A DNA stretch of 10,524 nucleotides, taken from positions 1 through 10,524 of the forward strand of contig JAQYVQ010000161.1 in NCBI GenBank assembly GCA_030145435.1, written 5' to 3'. Below, piece after piece: positions 5,530-10,524 of the stretch. The translations under genes and the position numbers were made by a program. The notes beneath the pieces are model-generated. The model was given only the letters and a program-made list of their open reading frames with translations. It searched no databases and had not been told where the DNA came from. Positions within the stretch are counted from its first letter, which is position 1, and each line of letters opens with the position of its first letter. This stretch comes from Syntrophobacteria bacterium (GTDB lineage Bacteria; Desulfobacterota; DSWW01).

Positions 5530-7683
5530 ATGACGGAAACAAAATACATCGTGGCACAAGACGCCGGCGGATCGATGACAGATTGCTTTCTCGTCGATAC
5601 GAAAGGCAACTTTTCAACAGGAAAGTTTATTACACACCCTGAAGAAGAAAGAATAAGCTATTTGGGGTCCCTGAATGATGCGGCCGCCAAATGGAACATG
5701 GATACCAAGACGATCCACAAGAGTGCGATCTCTTCCACGTACACAGGCACGTCCATGATCAACATCCTCCTGACCCAGGGGGGAAGCAATGTGGGCTTAC
5801 TGATAACCAGAGGGTTTGCCCATCTTCCGATCATCGAACGAGGGCTCACGTGGATCGGGCAGACCTATGAAGACATACTTCACCAGCAGCTTCACGAACA
5901 TACGCCGTGGCTGGTTCAGCCCGAGAACATCAAAGAAGTCACGGAGAGAATCAATGTGGGCAGCTACTATATGCTGCACCATTCCTTTCCTGGAACGGTC
6001 ATCATTCCCCTGCTCGAACAAGACGTGGTTCAAGGTGTGAACGAATTGCTTGATAATGGTGTAGAGATCATCTCGTGCTTGACCCTCGGGTCCTACACGA
6101 ACCCGGTCCACGAGAATAGAATGGCCGAGATTGCGAAGGAGATCATAGCAGAACGTGGGCTGGAGACCCCAGTGATCACATCCAATGAGATGTGTTCCGT
6201 GCCGAACGAAACCGAGAGACTGAAGACCCTTCTCATCCAGTGCTACATTCAGGAAACGGCAAGACGGGCCCTGATCAGTGTCGAGGACGCGGCAAAAAAA
6301 GAGGGGTACGCCTACGATCTGATGACCCTTCTTGGATACGGTGCGGCTGCCACCGTACGCTACCCCAAGCTGGCTGAGGCCGTTGCCTCAGGGCCCACAG
6401 GAGGCCTTTTGGGGGGAAAGTTCATCTCTGAATTCTTGGATCGTCCCAACATGATTTGCTGGGATCTCGGGTGCACCACTTGTGATGTGGGGCTTATTGC
6501 GGGCGGCCTGTTGCCCGTGAATAAATCCCCTGAATTTGCAGCACACAAGGTGCGGATGCCCATGATCGCCATCGACTGCCTCGGGGCAGGCTGCAGTCAC
6601 GTGGTAAAAGCGGATGCTGCCAGTGGGCGAATTACCATCGGCCCCGAAAGCGTGCGGGCCGATTTGGGCACCATGTACGCATCGGACGAAGTGACCATCG
6701 GGGATATCGATTTGACCCTTGGTTACGTGAATCCGGATTACTTTCTGGGCGGAACGATCCAGGTCAACCGTGAGCGAGCCAAAGAGGAGCTCACAAAACG
6801 GGTGGCCGAGCCTCTGGGCCAAGATGTATATGACCTCTCCCTGAAGATACTGGACCTCCTCCACGACAAGGTGGTCAACCACATAAACGGCATCATGTTG
6901 TCAAAGGGCTTGAACCCGGCGGAATTCACCCTCCTCGTCCATGGCGCGGCAGGTCCCTTGCACCTGTGGGGCGTAGAGAGGGGGATCCATTTCCAGGAGG
7001 TCCTGGTCGTGCCCTGGTCCGCGGTGTTTTCATCCTTCGGCGTCGCCGCTGCCGACTACTTCCACAGATATGACAAGGCCGTCACCTTCTTCCTTACCCC
7101 TGACATGGCCGATGACGTCAAGCTCATGCAGGGCAACGTATTGAGTCAAACCTGGGCTGAACTGGAGGAACGGGGCTATCGGGAACTGGAGGAAGAAGGG
7201 TTTCCACGGGATCAGATCAGCTTCCGACACGGTATTTCCTGCAGATATGTGGGCCAACTGTCGAACTGGGAGGTGCCTGTGGAGGTTGGGCGGGCGGAAA
7301 CACTGGAAGACCTGGACAAAATAATCCATGCCTTTGAAGCAAACTACACGAACATCTACCCCTCCGGCGCTCGGTATCCAGAGGCAGGCTATCAAATAAC
7401 CGAAATCTACGTGGAGGCGGCGGCGGAGAAACCGAAGCCGGCAATTCACGACTATCCTCTGCAAGGTGAGGCGCCGCCTGAGAAGGCTCACAAGGGGAAA
7501 CGAGAAGCATTCTTTGACGGGGAGTGGATTCCCTTTGACCTGTACGAGCAGGATCTGCTCGAGGCAGGCAACCGAATCGACGGCCCTGCCATCATCGAAC
7601 ACACACAAACAACCTTTCTCATTCCACCCCAGAACTACGTGGAACTGGATGAGTACAAGTTCATGCGCTACAAGAGGAAGTAG
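5530..7683 (+). CDS. acxA: Acetone-carboxylase-type ketone carboxylase, beta subunit (HyuA-like, ATP-binding)
   Basis: The 717-residue protein is a hydantoinase A/oxoprolinase-family ATPase of almost exactly the length of acetone carboxylase beta subunits. It is expected to bind ATP and activate the ketone and/or bicarbonate by phosphoryl transfer before carbon-carbon bond formation in the alpha subunit. The first phosphate-binding motif is D11-A-G-G-S-M-T-D18, close to the DAGGTMTD of this branch. The second, usually D-x-G-G-T-x-x-D, reads D312-L-G-C-T-T-C-D319, with Cys in place of Gly. HGAAGPLH (471-478) is the third family landmark. The start is fixed by AAGGAGG at 5518-5524. Subunit order here is alpha-gamma-beta; in Xanthobacter it is beta-alpha-gamma. 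Acetophenone carboxylase beta-type subunits are related, but that system has no close gamma homologue of this kind. Confidence 0.87.
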   Translation: MTETKYIVAQDAGGSMTDCFLVDTKGNFSTGKFITHPEEERISYLGSLNDAAAKWNMDTKTIHKSAISSTYTGTSMINILLTQGGSNVGLLITRGFAHLPIIERGLTWIGQTYEDILHQQLHEHTPWLVQPENIKEVTERINVGSYYMLHHSFPGTVIIPLLEQDVVQGVNELLDNGVEIISCLTLGSYTNPVHENRMAEIAKEIIAERGLETPVITSNEMCSVPNETERLKTLLIQCYIQETARRALISVEDAAKKEGYAYDLMTLLGYGAAATVRYPKLAEAVASGPTGGLLGGKFISEFLDRPNMICWDLGCTTCDVGLIAGGLLPVNKSPEFAAHKVRMPMIAIDCLGAGCSHVVKADAASGRITIGPESVRADLGTMYASDEVTIGDIDLTLGYVNPDYFLGGTIQVNRERAKEELTKRVAEPLGQDVYDLSLKILDLLHDKVVNHINGIMLSKGLNPAEFTLLVHGAAGPLHLWGVERGIHFQEVLVVPWSAVFSSFGVAAADYFHRYDKAVTFFLTPDMADDVKLMQGNVLSQTWAELEERGYRELEEEGFPRDQISFRHGISCRYVGQLSNWEVPVEVGRAETLEDLDKIIHAFEANYTNIYPSGARYPEAGYQITEIYVEAAAEKPKPAIHDYPLQGEAPPEKAHKGKREAFFDGEWIPFDLYEQDLLEAGNRIDGPAIIEHTQTTFLIPPQNYVELDEYKFMRYKRK

Positions 7684-7708
7684 ACCGACAGACAGCGGCC
7701 CACTTTAC

Positions 7709-7851
7709 GTCATTCCCGCGAAGGAGGGTGTCGATCCATTGAGAATCTCTACCTCTCTGTCATTCCCGCCCCCGCCTAAAGATTGCGGGGGCAGGCTCCG
7801 GCGGGAATCCAGTGGCCTCAGGAGCTTAGGGATCCCCGCCTTCGCGGGGAT
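7709..7851. repeat. Cluster of REP-like GC-rich hairpins in the spacer after the carboxylase genes
   Basis: Three units can be seen. A truncated one starts GTCATTCCCGCGAAGG (7709-7724). The second begins TGTCATTCCCGCC; its outer arms ATTCCCGCC (7762-7770) and GGCGGGAAT (7800-7808) are perfect complements, and an alternative inner stem GCCCCCGC/GCGGGGGC uses 7768-7775 and 7785-7792. The third is ATCCCCGC-CTTC-GCGGGGAT (7832-7851), a perfect 8-bp stem. The cluster lies between a stop and the next start in a same-strand series, where such structures often protect upstream mRNA or reduce read-through. No T-run follows, so it is not a typical intrinsic terminator. Confidence 0.7.
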
Positions 7852-7881
7852 GACGGTAAATAGGTGCTTTTCAACAGCCTC
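7830..7881. mobile_element. Shortened copy of the right half of the 151-299 element
   Basis: The 21 nt at 7830-7850 are identical to 236-256. CTTTTCAACAGCCTC (7867-7881) matches the reverse complement of the left terminal repeat at 151 except for one lost T. The distance between hairpin and end is shorter than in the first copy (16 versus ~25 nt). No left end is visible, so this is a decayed or solo-end copy. Confidence 0.5.
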
Positions 7882-7941
7882 CCGGGCGAGAACCCAGTAG
7901 CCTCGGAGCTCGAAGCAAGGGCGGCAAACGGAGACGACAAA

Positions 7942-10068
7942 ATGACAGGCTCTTCCAGGAAAAGCGGTCGGTTCAAGAACCTTCTCTCCCCCATCAACAT
8001 TGGCAGCGTGCAACTGAAGAACCACATGTACAAACCCGCAGCGGGAACCAAGCTTTTCAAAGACAGCGACGGCTACGTCACCGAAACGGGGATGCTCCTT
8101 TACGAAGCGTGGGCAAAAGGGGGTGTCGGATGTGTCGTGGTCGAATCCCCTGCCATTGCCGACGAACTGAGTGTGGACACCATCGGGAAGTACGCCATCA
8201 ACGACGACAAATTCATCCCGGGCTTGACACAGCTCGCCGATCGCATACGCAAACACGACTCCATTGGCTTCCTTCAGCTCTACCACGCCGGCCAATGGCA
8301 CCTGAAGGACATTACAGGGTTGACCCCTGTCTCTTCATCAGCCCACCCGCCCATATCCGAGTTTGCCAGTGTGGGAGACTTGAAGACCCTTGTCACCCAA
8401 GCCCCTTGTGAAGAGTTGTCCATCGAGAAGATCGAGATCATCGAACAGCAGTTCATCGACGCGGCCGAGCGGGGCGCAAAAGCCGGTTTTCACGGTGTAG
8501 ACGTGAACGCCGGGGCAAACCATCTGCTCGCCAGTTTCGTGTCCCGGCACTGGAACTCCCGTACGGATCGATACGGATGCGACACCTTTGAGAACAGGAC
8601 TCGCATCGTGGTCAACATTATCAAGGGCATCAAGAAGAAGCTGGGGGATGACTACCCGGTGATGGTGACCATGAACGCCCTGGAAAACGGGATGGAAGGG
8701 GACGGCATCACCCTGGAAGATTCGGCTAGAATCGCAAGAATCTACGAAGATGCGGGTGCCAATGCCCTCCAGGTCAGGGTCTACGAGATCTACAATCGCG
8801 CCTGCTACTGGCTGGAACAGTACTACTACCCGGAGAAGCGCGACCCCCTTCCGCCCGGCCTGGACTTTCGTCACAAGGGAGTGGGGGCCTTCAACCAGGT
8901 GGCAGCGGCAACCAAGCAGGCCGTCTCCATCCCGGTCATGACCCCTGGAAAATGGGATTTTCACCTGGATTTCGCGGAAAAGATGATCCGGGAAAAGCAT
9001 GTCGACATCGTGGGTATCGTGCGCGGCCTGTTCGCCGATTGCGAGTTGCCCAACAAGGTCGCCCAGGGAAGACAAGAAGATATCGCTCCCTGCACGGCCT
9101 GCCTGACGTGCCTCACGGGGGGCATGTTCCCGGTCCGCTGCAGGATCAACAAGTTCCTTGGTGGAGAGACCGAGTACTTCACCTATCCGAAGCTGGCGAA
9201 AAAGAAGAAGGTTCTCGTAGCCGGGGCCGGGCCTGCCGGTCTCGAGGCAGCCAGGGTGTCTGCGTTGAGAGGCCACGAAGTGGTTCTCTATTCGAAGGAG
9301 ACATTCCTGGGCGGCCTCATGAACATGGCCAACATCGTCAAGGGAACCTATCCGGAAGATGTCCGGAAGATCGTGAAGTACTTCACTGTGCAGTTGGACA
9401 AGCTGAATGTAAGAATCGTCAAGGGAAAGGAGGTAACGTCCGGCATCGTGGAAAGCGAAAAACCGGACGTTGCCATCCTTGCAACCGGCGCCCTTCTCTC
9501 CGACAAGGTTGTCCCCGGTGCTGATCACAAGATCGTCGTAAGTGATCTGCTCCTTCGCGGGATTTCGAATTTCGGTTTACGGTTCGTCTCCCCTGCCGCA
9601 CTCAGCAGACTCACGGAGTTCTGGATGCCCATCGGAAGATCGGTGCTCATCATGGGCGGGGACATCAAGGGCCTTCAATTGGCCGAATTCCTCCTGAAAC
9701 GCGGCAGAAAGGTGACGATCGTCACCGATGAAGCGCCTGACAAGTGGGGCGAGGGATTGCCCAACCTGAACAACTACAAGCTGAACGTGTGGTTTGCCCG
9801 GAAGGCGAAGGACATCGAAATCATCCGGGGTGTTCAGTACCGGGAAATCACGGCGAAGGGTCTGGTCATTACAACAACGGATGGAGAAGAGAGGATGTTG
9901 AACGCGGATTCGATCATGCCTGTCTTTCCTTTGCGGGCCGATGAGGCTCTCTATCAAACCTTGCAGGGAAAGGTCCCCGAGGTGTTTGCCATCGGGGCCA
10001 GCAAGAACCCGAAGGCTCTAATCGTCGATGCGATTGCCGATGCATCTGAAGTCGCATCCTCCATTTAG
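7942..10068 (+). CDS. Divergent paralogue of the FMN/4Fe-4S/FAD reductase family with altered active-site and cofactor motifs
   Basis: This 708-residue protein has the same layout as the gene at 724: TIM barrel, Fe-S segment, then a two-nucleotide-domain module. Key positions differ, however. The catalytic H-x-x-H-x-Y patch is N189-A-G-A192-N-H194. The Fe-S cysteines are spaced C384-x2-C387-x2-C390-x9-C400 instead of x2-x3-x11. The second GxGxxG reads G572-G-D574-I-K-G577, and the late IGD motif is IGA (Ala686). The first FAD loop, GAGPAG (428-433), is intact. The opening is also unusual, LKNHMYKPAAGT where APM is expected. No stop or frameshift interrupts the gene, so it is probably functional with a different role: another substrate, or a partner subunit of the first reductase. 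ATG 7942 has GGAG 8 nt upstream. An earlier GTG (7864) lies in repeat DNA. Confidence 0.82.
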   Translation: MTGSSRKSGRFKNLLSPINIGSVQLKNHMYKPAAGTKLFKDSDGYVTETGMLLYEAWAKGGVGCVVVESPAIADELSVDTIGKYAINDDKFIPGLTQLADRIRKHDSIGFLQLYHAGQWHLKDITGLTPVSSSAHPPISEFASVGDLKTLVTQAPCEELSIEKIEIIEQQFIDAAERGAKAGFHGVDVNAGANHLLASFVSRHWNSRTDRYGCDTFENRTRIVVNIIKGIKKKLGDDYPVMVTMNALENGMEGDGITLEDSARIARIYEDAGANALQVRVYEIYNRACYWLEQYYYPEKRDPLPPGLDFRHKGVGAFNQVAAATKQAVSIPVMTPGKWDFHLDFAEKMIREKHVDIVGIVRGLFADCELPNKVAQGRQEDIAPCTACLTCLTGGMFPVRCRINKFLGGETEYFTYPKLAKKKKVLVAGAGPAGLEAARVSALRGHEVVLYSKETFLGGLMNMANIVKGTYPEDVRKIVKYFTVQLDKLNVRIVKGKEVTSGIVESEKPDVAILATGALLSDKVVPGADHKIVVSDLLLRGISNFGLRFVSPAALSRLTEFWMPIGRSVLIMGGDIKGLQLAEFLLKRGRKVTIVTDEAPDKWGEGLPNLNNYKLNVWFARKAKDIEIIRGVQYREITAKGLVITTTDGEERMLNADSIMPVFPLRADEALYQTLQGKVPEVFAIGASKNPKALIVDAIADASEVASSI

Positions 10069-10078
10069 TAGACTCAGC

Positions 10079-10140
10079 CTGTCAGTGGGGTAATGACAGA
10101 TGGTGTAGCCAAGGGATTCCCGCTTTCCTGGGAGTGACAG
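10079..10140. repeat. Degenerate REP-like unit between the second reductase and the MmgE/PrpD gene
   Basis: CTGTCA (10079-10084) pairs with TGACAG at 10094-10099 and again at 10135-10140. ATTCCCGCTTTCCTGGGAGT (10116-10135) looks like a decayed ATTCCCGC...GGGAATGAC hairpin of the type seen at 7709-7851. It occupies most of the 105-nt gap and shows no T-run. Confidence 0.45.
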
Positions 10141-10173
10141 GGCTGAAATCACAGATCAGAAAGGATCAGAATC

Positions 10174-10524
10174 ATGGATGAGACCCGAACAGTGGCGGAA
10201 TGGATCGTCAACGCAAAATATGGAGATTTTCCACAAGAAACGATCGACTGTGCGAAAGGCCTTCTCCTAAAGACCGTCACCGGTATGGTCATCGGATCCA
10301 GGGAGCCTATCGGAAAAACCATAACCAATTACCTTTCCCGCACAGCAGGCCCCCCCGTGGCAGGCGTCACGGGCGGCGCCTTTCGCACGACCGTCGAGGA
10401 TGCCGCGTACGCCCACGGCGTCTTTGCACACGCATCCGAACTGGAAGACGACGAATTCCCCCCCACGGGAGACGGACACGGAAATTACTGGTCTTTCCCC
10501 GCCATTCTCTCCCTTGCGGAGGAT
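10174..10524 (+). CDS. MmgE/PrpD family protein, N-terminal part (3' end beyond the window)
   Basis: The first 117 codons are open to the right edge. An in-frame TGA at 10144 lies upstream, and AAGGA stands 8 nt before the ATG. The sequence has the helical N-terminal half of the MmgE/PrpD family: an opening helix (VAEWIVNAKYGDFPQETIDC), then AKGLLLKTVTGMVIG where relatives have AK-x-x-LLD-x-x-G, then AGVTGGAFRTTVEDAAYAHG and H86-A-S-E-L-E-D-D93, the usual His-rich/Asp-Asp patch before Pro- and His-containing turns. The family includes 2-methylcitrate dehydratase and cis-aconitate decarboxylase, and many members are uncharacterised hydro-lyases or isomerases of branched carboxylic acids. The substrate cannot be told. 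Its same-strand position after the second reductase suggests it may belong to the same pathway. Because the gene is cut, it makes up only about a quarter of the usual ~450 residues. Confidence 0.78.
   Translation, partial: MDETRTVAEWIVNAKYGDFPQETIDCAKGLLLKTVTGMVIGSREPIGKTITNYLSRTAGPPVAGVTGGAFRTTVEDAAYAHGVFAHASELEDDEFPPTGDGHGNYWSFPAILSLAED

Noticed and set aside
2708..7683. Ordinary hydantoinase or 5-oxoprolinase pair
   Set aside because: The HyuA/HyuB folds alone would allow this, but the gamma subunit with its zinc ribbon and the DAGGSMTD motif point to the acetone carboxylase branch.
7762..7808. Intrinsic terminator after the beta subunit
   Set aside because: The stem is strong, but no T-rich stretch follows it and it belongs to a repeat family.
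7709..7851. CRISPR-like repeat cluster
   Set aside because: The units differ in length and sequence, are palindromic REP-type hairpins, and there are no regular spacers or cas genes.
7864..7941. GTG start extending the second reductase by 26 residues
   Set aside because: The extension lies in repeat-element sequence (CTTTTCAACAGCCTC), has no family similarity, and ATG 7942 has its own GGAG.
8338..9528. 396-codon minus-strand frame
   Set aside because: It lies wholly opposite the clearly recognisable second reductase; its length comes from the GC-rich codon use of that gene.

Overview
The window looks like chromosomal DNA of a GC-rich, probably anaerobic bacterium. Desulfobacterota (the former Deltaproteobacteria) or a relative is my best guess. 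The guess rests on three things: the gene families (an HMG-CoA-synthase-like start, a thiolase-like end, FMN/Fe-S/FAD ene-reductases and an MmgE/PrpD protein), the GC-rich REP-like hairpins, and a small element bounded by GAGGCTGTTGAAAAAGT-type ends. It is inference, not a taxonomic assignment.

Layout. Positions 1-723 hold no intact gene. They contain the tail of a possible SRPBCC-family gene (2-133), a 149-bp element with inverted terminal repeats (151-299), and a minus-strand scar (329-471) in which the first ~26 codons of an HMG-CoA-synthase-like gene run directly into the last ~25 codons of a thiolase-like gene. A plus-strand promoter and a set of TGTAAA-type repeats follow. From 724 to 7683 four plus-strand genes are packed with gaps of 0-22 nt: an Old-Yellow-Enzyme-type FMN/4Fe-4S/FAD reductase, then the alpha (HyuB-like), gamma and beta (HyuA-like) subunits of an acetone-carboxylase-type ATP-dependent ketone carboxylase. 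A 258-nt spacer carrying REP-like hairpins and a partial copy of the 151-299 element separates these from a second, strongly divergent reductase (7942-10068). After another short degenerate REP-like spacer, an MmgE/PrpD-family gene starts at 10174 and runs off the window.

How they may work together. All three subunits of an acetone-carboxylase-type complex are present, with the alpha-subunit metal-site pattern (His136, Asp139, His161) and the gamma-subunit zinc cysteines intact. The complex should carboxylate a ketone to a 3-oxo acid at the expense of ATP. The flanking ene-reductase suggests the true substrate may arise from an alpha,beta-unsaturated ketone that is reduced first. The MmgE/PrpD protein would act on a branched acid before or after carboxylation. 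This pathway is inference; the substrate cannot be read from the sequence.

Most worth a second look are the fused thiolase/HMG-CoA-synthase scar, the second reductase with its catalytic and cofactor motifs changed at several points at once, the alpha-gamma-beta subunit order wrapped in two reductases, and an in-frame 21-bp duplication in the gamma subunit just before its zinc ribbon.
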